Source: an uncultured Marvinbryantia sp. (lineage in GTDB: Bacteria; Bacillota; Clostridia; Lachnospirales; Lachnospiraceae). From it: a stretch of 34,450 nucleotides of DNA. The translations under genes and the position numbers were made by a program. The notes beneath the pieces were generated by a model. It did not search any database, was not told the DNA's origin, and worked only from the letters and a program-made list of their open reading frames with translations. The stretch covers positions 1 through 34,450 of the forward strand of contig CAKRVB010000029.1 of the NCBI GenBank assembly GCA_934408725.1. The letters are read 5' to 3'. Shown piece after piece: positions 16,096-22,691 of the stretch. Position 1 is the first letter of the stretch, and each line of letters starts with the position of its first letter.

Positions 16096-17487
16096 CTAAA
16101 TAAGGTCATAATTTAATTTGGAGCAGCAGTCAGCGATCACATCCGTCAGTTCATCATCGGTAATGACTGTTACACGTCCTTCATCATATTCATGATCTAC
16201 CCACACTTTTACCATCTTCACCAGTTCACATTCCTTATCCAGCTTCTTTTCTGCCGGCAGTTTATAATAGGTATTGATCCAGTGGGCAATACCCGCAAGT
16301 CCGGAAGTGTTAGATACAGAAACCAGAACCGGTCTGTTCAGGAATTTTTCCGTATCAAAAATATTGTAGATTTCTTCATTTTTCAAAAGACCATCTGCGT
16401 GAATACCTGCACGGGTTACATTAAAGTTCTTTCCAACAAATGGTGTTCTGGACGGAACGGTATATCCGATCTCTTTTTCATAGTATTCCTTTAACTCTGT
16501 AATAACAGTCGTATCCATACCATCCAGAGTTCCTCTCAGCTGTGCATATTCAAATACCATTGCTTCCAGAGGAGTATTACCGGTACGTTCCCCAATACCG
16601 AACAGAGAACAGTTGACACCAGATGCCCCATACAGCCATGCCGTCGTAGAATTGCTGACAGCTTTATAAAAATCATTGTGTCCATGCCATTCAATCATTT
16701 CACTAGGTACACCTGCATGCGTCATAATACCGTAAATGATACCCTGTACGGAACGCGGAATCACAGCACCTGGATAATTTACTCCATATCCCATGGTATC
16801 ACAGCAGCGAACTTTTACCGGAATCTTATATTCTTCCGACAGCTTCATCAGTTCCAGACAAAATGGAATAACATAACCGTAAATATCTGCTCTGGTAATA
16901 TCCTCCAGATGGCATCTTGGACTGATTCCCATATCCAGACAGTCTCTTACGATACTCAGGTAATGGAACATGGCCTGAAAACGAGTCATCTTCATCTTAT
17001 AAAAAATGTGATAATCAGAACAGCTGACCAGAATACCGGTTTCTTTCAAGCCCATATCCTTTACAAGCTGAAAATCCTTTTTATTGGCACGAATCCAGCT
17101 GGTTACTTCCGGGAACTGATACCCTTTTTCCAGACATTTTTCAACAGCATCCCGGTCTTTTTTACTATACAGGAAAAATTCACAGGCACGGATCTTACCG
17201 TTTGGGCCACCCAGCTTATGAAAATAATCATAGATCCTTACGATCTGTTCTGTCGTATAAGGCTCTCTGGACTGCTGTCCATCACGGAATGTGGTATCCG
17301 TAATCCAGATATCATCTGGCATATGATGAGGTACAACTCGGTCATTAAATGCGATCTTCGGTACTTCATCGTAAGGAAAAAGGTTACGGAATACGTTCGG
17401 TGACTGTACGTCAACCAGTGGATACATATGTTCTTCCAATTCCAGTAAATTGGTCTTTTCATTCATTTTGACTTTTCTGTTTTCCAT
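16096..17487 (-). CDS. (Re)-citrate synthase-like condensing enzyme (homocitrate/isopropylmalate synthase superfamily)
   Basis: 463-aa DRE-TIM metallolyase. Metal and substrate motifs are DTTFRDGQQ (64-72) and HGHND (268-272). The length, the insertions around the N-terminal arm (1-60) and the lack of the LeuA C-terminal regulatory domain resemble the clostridial (Re)-citrate synthase of Clostridium kluyveri, which joins acetyl-CoA and oxaloacetate with Re stereochemistry. Databases often call such genes homocitrate or 2-isopropylmalate synthase. The operon with isocitrate dehydrogenase favours citrate as product; I see no lysine-aminoadipate or leucine genes nearby. The ATG at 17487 has GAGGAG 8 nt upstream. 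A perfect 72-bp palindrome with promoter elements starts 18 nt further up. Sure of the superfamily, fairly sure of the citrate assignment. Confidence 0.82.
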   Translation of the reverse strand: MENRKVKMNEKTNLLELEEHMYPLVDVQSPNVFRNLFPYDEVPKIAFNDRVVPHHMPDDIWITDTTFRDGQQSREPYTTEQIVRIYDYFHKLGGPNGKIRACEFFLYSKKDRDAVEKCLEKGYQFPEVTSWIRANKKDFQLVKDMGLKETGILVSCSDYHIFYKMKMTRFQAMFHYLSIVRDCLDMGISPRCHLEDITRADIYGYVIPFCLELMKLSEEYKIPVKVRCCDTMGYGVNYPGAVIPRSVQGIIYGIMTHAGVPSEMIEWHGHNDFYKAVSNSTTAWLYGASGVNCSLFGIGERTGNTPLEAMVFEYAQLRGTLDGMDTTVITELKEYYEKEIGYTVPSRTPFVGKNFNVTRAGIHADGLLKNEEIYNIFDTEKFLNRPVLVSVSNTSGLAGIAHWINTYYKLPAEKKLDKECELVKMVKVWVDHEYDEGRVTVITDDELTDVIADCCSKLNYDLI

Positions 17488-17505
17488 GATTGATTACTCC
17501 TCATT

Positions 17506-17577
17506 TTTTGTTTTGTTCTTGACAAGTTTTGTATAATTGTATACAATTATACAAAACTTGTCAAGAACAAAACAAAA
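17506..17577. repeat. perfect 72-bp palindrome, two 36-bp arms, no loop
   Basis: Every base from 17506 to 17541 pairs with its partner from 17577 down to 17542; I checked this pair by pair. The centre is ATTGTATACAAT (17536-17547), a TTGT-N2-ACAA form like operators of FCD-type GntR proteins. Each arm also has its own short inverted repeat, CTTGACAAG at 17518-17526 and its mirror CTTGTCAAG at 17557-17565. The next base pair outward is T:G, so the symmetry stops there. It lies directly upstream of the citrate synthase operon, which encodes a GntR regulator. Confidence 0.95.
17536..17564 (-). promoter_or_regulatory. promoter of the citrate synthase operon within the palindrome
   Basis: On the minus strand TTGACA (17559-17564) is 17 nt before TACAAT (17536-17541). 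The start would fall near 17529, giving a leader of about 42 nt. By symmetry the same promoter exists on plus (TTGACA 17519-17524, TACAAT 17542-17547), pointing toward the 3' end of adhE. A TATAAT 7 nt after each TTGACA is too close to be its -10. Confidence 0.6.
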
Positions 17578-17584
17578 GATTTCC

Positions 17585-17621
17585 AAAAATAAAAATCAGA
17601 GCTGCTTTCACAGCCCTGATT
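17585..17621 (-). terminator. adhE terminator
   Basis: An 11-position stem with one mismatch (17594-17604 with 17611-17621), a 6-nt loop and a TTTTTATTTT tract on the minus strand, 23 nt after the adhE stop. It should keep adhE transcripts from entering the palindrome. Confidence 0.85.
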
Positions 17622-17644
17622 CAATTTGATCAGATTAGTTCTGA

Positions 17645-20251
17645 TTATTTTCCATAATAGGATTTCAGATACAGTTCTTTGATTTCCGTAATCAATGGAT
17701 ATCTTGGGTTGGCACCGGTACACTGGTCATTAAAGGCCTGTTCGGACATCTCGTCCAAAGTATCCAGGAACTTCTTTTCATCGATGTTATACTCTTTGAT
17801 CGTTGGTTTGATCTCGATGGTACGCATCAGTTCATCCAGTTTTGCCAGAAGTTTTTCAAATACTTCCTGATCATTTTTACCGGTCAGCCCTACATATCTT
17901 CCGATTTCTGCATAGCGCTGAAGGGTATGTGGATACTGATACTGTGGGAAAGTACCCATCTTAGTCGGCACCTCAGCACTGTTATAGCGCATTACGTTTA
18001 ACAATACCAGAGCATTTGCAATACCGTGAGGAAGATGATGGAATGCTCCCAGCTTATGTGCCAGAGAATGGTTCAGACCCAGGAATGCATTGGCGAAAGC
18101 CATACCTGCCATACAGGAAGCATTTGCCATATGATCTCTTGCTTCTACATCATTACCATCTTTATAAGCTCTCGGAAGATAATCGAATACCAGCTTGATC
18201 GCACGAAGCGCAAGACTGTCCGTATAATCAGATGCCATAACGGAAACATAGGCCTCAATGGCATGGGTCATAACATCAATACCAGATGCACAGGTCAGAC
18301 CCTTTGGTGCACTCATCATATTGTCAGTATCTACAATGGACATATTCGGCATTAATTCATAATCAGCCAGCGGCCATTTGATTCCAGTCTCACGGTCGGT
18401 AATGATCGCAAATGGGGTCACTTCAGATCCGGTACCGGATGAAGTAGGGATTGCGATAAAATAAGCTTTCTTTCCCATCTTAGGATACGTGTAGACTCTC
18501 TTACGGATATCCATGAAATCCATGGACATTTCTGAGAAATCTGCATCTGGATTTTCATATAATACCCACATGATTTTTCCGGCATCCATAGCAGATCCGC
18601 CGCCCATTGCAATAATACAGTCTGGTTCGAAGGCTCTCATTGCTGCCGCCCCTGCTCTTGCACTTGCCAGAGACGGATCTGGTTCTACATCAGAGAAACA
18701 GGTATGTACAATACCCATCTGATCCAGTTTGTCTTCTATCTTCTTTGTAAAACCATTCTTATACAGGAAAGAGTCAGTAACAATAAAGCATCTCTTCTTA
18801 CCCATGACATTTTTCAGTTCATCCAGGGCAACAGGGGTACAGCCCTTCTTAAAATATACCTTTTCCGGAGTGCGCATCCAAAGCATGTTTTCTCTCCTTT
18901 CTGCAACGGTCTTAATATTGATCAGATGTCTGACACCCACGTTCTCAGAAACAGAGTTGCCACCCCAGCTTCCACATCCCAGTGTCAGAGACGGAGCCAG
19001 TCTGAAGTTGTACAGATCTCCGATACCACCCTGTGAGGAAGGAGTATTGATCAAAATACGGCAGGTCTTCATCATAGCTGCATGCTTTGCCATTTTTTCT
19101 TTTTCATTTACATTAATGTAAAGAGATGATGTATGGCCATAGCCGCCATCAGCTACCAGCTGAGCAGCTTTTTCCAGTGCTTCATCAAATGTCTTAGCCT
19201 TGTACATAGCCAGAACAGGAGACAGTTTCTCATGAGCAAATGGTTCACTGATATCTACAGAATCCACTTCACCGATCAGGATCTTTGTCTCTTCCGGTAC
19301 TTCTACTCCTGCCATCTTTGCAATGGTAGCTGCTTTCTGACCAACAATCTTGGCATTTAAAGCACCATTAATCAAGATCGTGGATCTTACCTTATCCAGT
19401 TCCTCTTTTTTCAGGAAATAGCAGCCACGGTACTTGAATTCTTCTTTTACTGCCTTGTATACACTTTCCAGAACTGTAACAGACTGTTCCGATGCACAGA
19501 TCATACCATTATCAAATGTCTTGGAATGAATAATAGAGTTCACTGCCATCTTCACATCTGCTGTGTCATCAATAATCACAGGAGTATTACCAGGACCTAC
19601 GCCCAGTGCAGGCTTTCCGGATGAATAAGCTGCCTTCACCATACCCGGACCGCCGGTAGCCAGTATACAGTCTGCTTCCTGCATCACTTTATTGGTCAGT
19701 TCCAAGGATGGAACATCAATGCATTTGATGATACCTTCCGGTGCACCTGCTGCTACTGCAGCATCCAAAACAATCTTTGCAGCTGCTGCGGTACAGTTCT
19801 TAGCCCGCGGATGTGGACTGATAATAATACCATTTCGTGTCTTCAGACAGATCAGCGTCTTAAAAATAGCGGTAGACGTAGGATTCGTGGTAGGTATCAC
19901 TGCCGCAATCACTCCAAGAGGTTCCGCAATTTTGGTAATACCATAGACAGGATCTTCTTCAATTACACCACAGGTCTTTGTATTCTTATAGGCATTGTAA
20001 ATATATTCTGCCGCATAGTGGTTCTTGATTACCTTGTCTTCCAGTACACCCATACCAGTCTCTTCTACAGCCATTTTGGATAATGGAATACGTGCCTTAT
20101 TGGCTGCTGTGGCAGCTGCCTTAAAAATGGCATCCACCTGTTCCTGTGTGTAGGTAGAAAAAATCTTCTGTGCTTCGCGAAGTTCCTTCATCGCAAGTTC
20201 CAGATCCTCCAGAGTTTCAATGGTGTTCTTTTTGATTGTTTTGTCAGCCAT
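17645..20251 (-). CDS. adhE: Bifunctional acetaldehyde-CoA/alcohol dehydrogenase
   Basis: 868-aa fusion that reduces acetyl-CoA to acetaldehyde and then ethanol, using two NADH; AdhE proteins form spirosome filaments. The N-terminal aldehyde dehydrogenase domain (about 1-440) has the catalytic Cys in DNGMICASEQS (near residue 252) and the GPGNTPVIID segment. The C-terminal iron-dependent alcohol dehydrogenase (about 450-868) has MGGGSAMDAGKIM for NADH and the Fe-binding histidines in LNHSLAHKLGAFHHLPHG (about 722-740). Full length, no disruption. ATG at 20251 with AAAGGAGG 8 nt upstream. It has its own promoter (20301-20329), two Rex-like boxes and its own terminator, so it is a monocistronic unit likely induced when NADH is high. 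A separate B12-riboswitch RNA ends 70 bp before its promoter. Confidence 0.98.
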   Translation of the reverse strand: MADKTIKKNTIETLEDLELAMKELREAQKIFSTYTQEQVDAIFKAAATAANKARIPLSKMAVEETGMGVLEDKVIKNHYAAEYIYNAYKNTKTCGVIEEDPVYGITKIAEPLGVIAAVIPTTNPTSTAIFKTLICLKTRNGIIISPHPRAKNCTAAAAKIVLDAAVAAGAPEGIIKCIDVPSLELTNKVMQEADCILATGGPGMVKAAYSSGKPALGVGPGNTPVIIDDTADVKMAVNSIIHSKTFDNGMICASEQSVTVLESVYKAVKEEFKYRGCYFLKKEELDKVRSTILINGALNAKIVGQKAATIAKMAGVEVPEETKILIGEVDSVDISEPFAHEKLSPVLAMYKAKTFDEALEKAAQLVADGGYGHTSSLYINVNEKEKMAKHAAMMKTCRILINTPSSQGGIGDLYNFRLAPSLTLGCGSWGGNSVSENVGVRHLINIKTVAERRENMLWMRTPEKVYFKKGCTPVALDELKNVMGKKRCFIVTDSFLYKNGFTKKIEDKLDQMGIVHTCFSDVEPDPSLASARAGAAAMRAFEPDCIIAMGGGSAMDAGKIMWVLYENPDADFSEMSMDFMDIRKRVYTYPKMGKKAYFIAIPTSSGTGSEVTPFAIITDRETGIKWPLADYELMPNMSIVDTDNMMSAPKGLTCASGIDVMTHAIEAYVSVMASDYTDSLALRAIKLVFDYLPRAYKDGNDVEARDHMANASCMAGMAFANAFLGLNHSLAHKLGAFHHLPHGIANALVLLNVMRYNSAEVPTKMGTFPQYQYPHTLQRYAEIGRYVGLTGKNDQEVFEKLLAKLDELMRTIEIKPTIKEYNIDEKKFLDTLDEMSEQAFNDQCTGANPRYPLITEIKELYLKSYYGK

Positions 20252-20276
20252 CTGTTTCCTCCTTTAAAATATTTAA

Positions 20277-20294
20277 TTGTTAATTATTTAACTA
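20277..20294. promoter_or_regulatory. Rex-like operator 1 at adhE
   Basis: TTGTTAATTATTTAACTA matches TTGTTAA-N4-TTAACAA at 13 of 14 positions. It lies just downstream of the adhE -10, over the predicted start site and early leader, where a bound repressor would block initiation. Confidence 0.78.
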
Positions 20295-20300
20295 TAATGT

Positions 20301-20329
20301 ATTCTACCCTATTGTTAAATGTTTGTCAA
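20301..20329 (-). promoter_or_regulatory. adhE promoter (sigma-A)
   Basis: On the minus strand a perfect TTGACA (20324-20329) is followed after 17 nt by TAGAAT (20301-20306), a 5/6 match. The start near 20294 gives a leader of about 42 nt. Confidence 0.78.
20312..20329. promoter_or_regulatory. Rex-like operator 2 at adhE
   Basis: TTGTTAAATGTTTGTCAA matches the Rex consensus at 12 of 14 positions (7/7 and 5/7). It covers the -35 and spacer, as the box at rex does. Its start is 35 bp from that of operator 1, so two Rex dimers could bracket the promoter. Confidence 0.68.
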
Positions 20330-20401
20330 TGTGCACTTTTCACATATATCCGGGATTGAAATCAAAAGAAATAGACAAATTGATAAAAAATAATCAAGAG
20401 T

Positions 20402-20438
20402 AAAAAAATCCCCGGCAGCTGCGGATCTGCCGGGGATT
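20402..20438 (-). terminator. terminator of the riboswitch RNA
   Basis: A perfect 12-bp GC-rich stem (20407-20418 with 20427-20438), an 8-nt loop and a run of seven T on the minus strand. It is the strongest terminator in the window. It lies about 175 nt after the last recognisable riboswitch element and upstream of the adhE promoter. Confidence 0.92.
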
Positions 20439-20524
20439 CATGCCGTTCTCTTGTTATGCGGATTAACAAGAATCTCCGGTATGAAGGAGGTATTTGTGTA
20501 ATCTCCTACTTGAGATTCATCCAT
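20438..20524 (-). CDS. possible 28-aa small ORF in the riboswitch RNA
   Basis: An ATG at 20524 opens 28 codons starting MDESQVGDYTNTSFIPE and ending NPHNKRTA, with its TGA abutting the terminator stem. It follows directly, in the same frame, the TGA of a 17-codon ORF (20525-20578, starting MGEQAHFCSND), forming a TGA-ATG junction. No Shine-Dalgarno stands before this ATG, so it would need stop-start reinitiation. I do not recognise the peptide. It may be chance in a structured RNA. Confidence 0.25.
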   Translation of the reverse strand: MDESQVGDYTNTSFIPEILVNPHNKRTA

Positions 20525-20578
20525 TCAAATCAAAAGTTCTAATTCATCATTAGAACAAAAATGTGCCTGCTCACCCAT
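20525..20578 (-). CDS. possible 17-aa leader ORF after the riboswitch
   Basis: ATG at 20578, 17 codons, TGA at 20525-20527. The start codon lies in the loop of the hairpin 20563-20586, and the ribosome binding site is poor (only GAG about 12 nt upstream). It begins 35 nt after the riboswitch P13 hairpin. Low-confidence coding call; it is listed because it shares a frame with the 28-codon ORF that follows. Confidence 0.2.
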   Translation of the reverse strand: MGEQAHFCSNDELELLI

Positions 20579-20612
20579 GCAGTCACGTCTCACAAACGAT
20601 GTCGTTTGGTTG

Positions 20613-20807
20613 GATGCTTGCGCTGTATCTGGAGCACATCTCATTTATTAAGCAGGTTTCCTGACTTACAGATCATCGTATGGTTCCGCCTTCTCACATC
20701 TTAGGGTTATGCAATGGCTGTTGGACCTACTCCCTGATTACAGTGACCAGTTCGCTTGGGATTCTCACCCAAATTCCCTTTTCATGATTGCTCATGCACT
20801 TAATAAA
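20613..20807 (-). promoter_or_regulatory. cobalamin riboswitch
   Basis: Minus-strand elements in order: P1 5' arm TTTATTAAG (20799-20807), a small P2-like hairpin, then GGGAATTTGGGTGAGAATCC as the conserved G-rich and GGTG-GAATC core. ACTGGTCACTGTAA follows as L5/P6, then the B12 box AAGTCAGGAAACCTGC. The P1 3' arm CTTAATAAA (20644-20652) pairs perfectly with the first. A P13 hairpin (20613-20640) has CCAG in its loop (20629-20632), complementary to CTGG in L5 (20747-20750), which fits the L5-L13 kissing interaction of cobalamin riboswitches. No terminator or ribosome binding site overlaps P13, so the output mode is unclear. It binds adenosyl- or methyl-/hydroxocobalamin; the subtype is not assigned. 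Confidence 0.88.
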
Positions 20808-20830
20808 GTAATATTCAATTACACACTCAT

Positions 20831-20859
20831 AGTATAGTGCAACACTACCAGTTTGTCAA
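20831..20859 (-). promoter_or_regulatory. promoter of the riboswitch RNA (sigma-A)
   Basis: On the minus strand a perfect TTGACA (20854-20859), 17-nt spacer and TATACT (20831-20836). Start expected near 20824, 17 nt before P1. It is one of the strongest-looking promoters in the window. Confidence 0.85.
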
Positions 20860-20905
20860 TTGAATTATGTAATTTTTTTAACAATTTTTTATTAAACCAG
20901 TTTTT

Positions 20906-21712
20906 CTACTTTTTTCGGAACAGATCTTTTAAGATCTGTTCGGCACTCTTCTTCCGGTAATGATCTGGATCTGTCATCACAGATTTGCCGGATATATCCC
21001 ACCGCATCTGATGATAGTCTGTCAGATAAGAAATGCCCCGACTGCAGTCACCGAACTTTTTATACCAGGCTGGATAGTATTTTTTCATATATTTCCTTGC
21101 CAGTTTTACTGCCTGGCTGTTGGTCTTTCCAGACGGAGTTGTGGTTCCGCACAAGGTCACACCAGGTGGACTGGAATGAAGGAAAACGACACTTCCATCT
21201 TTACAGGATCCAATCACCATATAAACATGACCGGCCGGAGTACTCATAATATCTCCTGCTTTATAATTCTTTACTTTCGATCGTTTCGTAAAAGTTCCCC
21301 ATCCACGACTGGCATAATTGCGTGCCATGTTCTGTGCATACAGCACATAACCTTTCTTTCCATCGGTTTCTTCCAGCACATTATAAATACACCATCCAAT
21401 ATACCCGGAACAATCCAGGCCTTTGGATGACTGATACAGATATTTACGATAGTTATAACCTTTTTTCTGCTTTTTGTAAAACTTTTTCCAGGATGTACTT
21501 ACTCCCAGACGTCTGGCTTCTTTGCTGGCACCATTTCTGCTCCATCCGCCACCCCATACATACATGGTACTTCCTACCGGCTGAAGTCCGGTCTGTAGCA
21601 GTTCTTTTATGGTTGTCTGTCTGCCTGCAGCCAACACAGAAGAAGAATTTATCATCAAAATACAGAAAAAACACAGACAACACCATGTTAATCTCTTTTT
21701 GCTTTGTTTCAT
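20906..21712 (-). CDS. Exported NlpC/P60-like cysteine peptidase or amidase
   Basis: 268-aa secreted protein. A signal peptide covers about 1-28: KQSKKR, a Cys/Leu/Ile-rich core, then SSVLAAG at the likely cleavage site. The mature part has YVWGGGWS early, the nucleophile in GLDCSGYIGW (Cys near 99) and the base in AGHVYMVIG (His near 162), then FLHSSPPGV. That is the NlpC/P60 layout (peptidoglycan gamma-D-glutamyl peptidases and amidases). The lysine-rich C-terminus is basic and may bind the wall. Start: an ORF extends up to 21802, but the ATG at 21712 has AAGGGAGAAG upstream and opens the signal peptide, so I chose it. It follows the folD terminator and precedes the riboswitch unit. The exact bond cleaved is not inferable. 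Confidence 0.78.
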   Translation of the reverse strand: MKQSKKRLTWCCLCFFCILMINSSSVLAAGRQTTIKELLQTGLQPVGSTMYVWGGGWSRNGASKEARRLGVSTSWKKFYKKQKKGYNYRKYLYQSSKGLDCSGYIGWCIYNVLEETDGKKGYVLYAQNMARNYASRGWGTFTKRSKVKNYKAGDIMSTPAGHVYMVIGSCKDGSVVFLHSSPPGVTLCGTTTPSGKTNSQAVKLARKYMKKYYPAWYKKFGDCSRGISYLTDYHQMRWDISGKSVMTDPDHYRKKSAEQILKDLFRKK

Positions 21713-21757
21713 CGCTTCTCCCTTATTTCTCTCTTTCCAATTGATCTTCCAAAAAGG

Positions 21758-21792
21758 ATAAAAGACAGTCAGGGGAATCCCGGCTGTCTCTT
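21758..21792 (-). terminator. folD terminator
   Basis: An imperfect stem pairs 21764-21770 with 21782-21788 (7 bp including a G-U) plus two further pairs past a mismatch. TTTT then TTTTT follow on the minus strand. It lies shortly after the folD stop. Confidence 0.6.
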
Positions 21793-21816
21793 TTTCCGTC
21801 ATTTCTTCATAAAGGC

Positions 21817-22668
21817 TTATGCTAAAGTTCTCATAGCTGCTTCCACTACATGTCCTACCAGCACGGAAGTGGTAACACTTCCTACTCCGCCAGGAACAGG
21901 TGTAATGGCATCTACGATTGGCTCTACTGTAGCATAATCAACATCGCCACATAATTTGCCCTCTGCATTGACATTGATTCCTACGTCGATGACTGTCTGG
22001 CCTTCTCTGACATATTCCGCACCAACTACACCGGCACGTCCGGCTGCAACAATAATGATATCTGCTTCACGTGCTACGGATGGCATATCTACGGTCTTTG
22101 TATGACAAATCGTTACGGTAGCGTTCTTCTTTACCAGCATCATAGCTGCAGGTTTTCCAACTACCAGGCTTCGTCCAATCACAACAGCCTTCTTACCGGT
22201 GCAGTCGATCTGATAGTGATCCAGAATCTCCATACAAGCCTGTGGTGTACAAGGAGGGAAACCAATCTTCTTTCCGGTGAATACGCCAGACATGGACAGA
22301 TCTGTCATGCAGTCTACGTCTTTCTCCGGTGCAAGTGCATTCTCGATTACTGCCTGATCCAGATGCTTTGGTAATGGACGGAATAACAGGACGCCATGAA
22401 TATGAGCATCTTTATTTACTTTATCGATCGTTGCAAGCAGTTCTTCCTGTGTCACATCTTCTGGAAGAAGAATCTTTTCACATGCAACTCCCAGTGTCTC
22501 ACAACGTTTGGTTGCACCTTTTTCATAGGAGATATCGCTTGGATTTTCTCCCACACGAATGATACAAAGAGTAGGATTTACTCCCTTTTCCTGGCATGCT
22601 GCCACATTAGCTTTAATTCTTTCGTTTAATGCTGCGGTAACCTCTTTACCTAATAACTGTTTTGCCAT
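21817..22668 (-). CDS. folD: FolD methylene-THF dehydrogenase / methenyl-THF cyclohydrolase
   Basis: 283-aa bifunctional enzyme of the methyl branch, interconverting formyl-, methenyl- and methylene-THF with NAD(P)H. The conserved SYEKGATKRCETLGV holds the Tyr and Lys of the cyclohydrolase site. ILLPEDVTQEELL, HGVLLFRPLPKHLD and PCTPQACMEIL are family blocks, GRSLVVGKPAAMML forms the nucleotide-binding loop, and the end has TPVPGGVGSVTTSVL. Start: an in-frame GTG at 22683 lies in the AAAGGAG that serves the ATG at 22668 (5-nt spacing), so I chose the ATG. It lies 23 nt after fchA. Since fchA supplies a dedicated cyclohydrolase, FolD here may act mainly as dehydrogenase; that is inference. Confidence 0.96.
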   Translation of the reverse strand: MAKQLLGKEVTAALNERIKANVAACQEKGVNPTLCIIRVGENPSDISYEKGATKRCETLGVACEKILLPEDVTQEELLATIDKVNKDAHIHGVLLFRPLPKHLDQAVIENALAPEKDVDCMTDLSMSGVFTGKKIGFPPCTPQACMEILDHYQIDCTGKKAVVIGRSLVVGKPAAMMLVKKNATVTICHTKTVDMPSVAREADIIIVAAGRAGVVGAEYVREGQTVIDVGINVNAEGKLCGDVDYATVEPIVDAITPVPGGVGSVTTSVLVGHVVEAAMRTLA

Positions 22669-22691
22669 AATAGCTCCTTTCACAACTCTTA

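Larger units (their letters stand above)
20402..20824 (-). ncRNA. candidate B12-riboswitch-controlled small RNA (about 420 nt)
   Basis: The unit is bounded by a consensus promoter (20831-20859) and a strong terminator (20402-20438) and contains no recognisable gene. After the cobalamin riboswitch it has a series of hairpins: 20593-20608 (7 bp), 20563-20586 (8 positions, one mismatch), 20536-20556 (8 bp, loop of 5), 20500-20517 (6 bp, loop of 6) and 20450-20470 (7 bp, loop of 7). Between the last two is ACCTCCTTCAT (20481-20491), complementary to ribosome binding sites. B12-controlled small RNAs are known for ethanolamine and propanediol loci (EutX, Rli55), but I see no ANTAR-type pair of hexaloops with A1 and G4 here. 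An alternative is that the tail encodes one or two very short peptides. Transcript limits are inferred. Confidence 0.6.

Noticed and set aside
16096..17487. Leucine-pathway 2-isopropylmalate synthase
   Set aside because: The motifs are shared across the superfamily, but the protein lacks the LeuA C-terminal regulatory domain and its operon partners are a GntR regulator and isocitrate dehydrogenase, not leuBCD.
17518..17537. TTGACA with the near TATAAT in the palindrome as a promoter
   Set aside because: The spacing is only 7 nt, too short for sigma-A; the TACAAT at 17 nt is the workable -10.
20450..20608. ANTAR (EutV-type) dual-hairpin target as in EutX/Rli55
   Set aside because: The only six-base loop (AAGTAG at 20506-20511, minus strand) lacks G at position 4, and no second matching hexaloop lies beside it.
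20251..20859. Riboswitch as a plain leader of adhE
   Set aside because: A strong terminator (20402-20438) and a separate adhE promoter with Rex boxes lie between them. Read-through cannot be excluded, but the simple leader model does not fit the layout.
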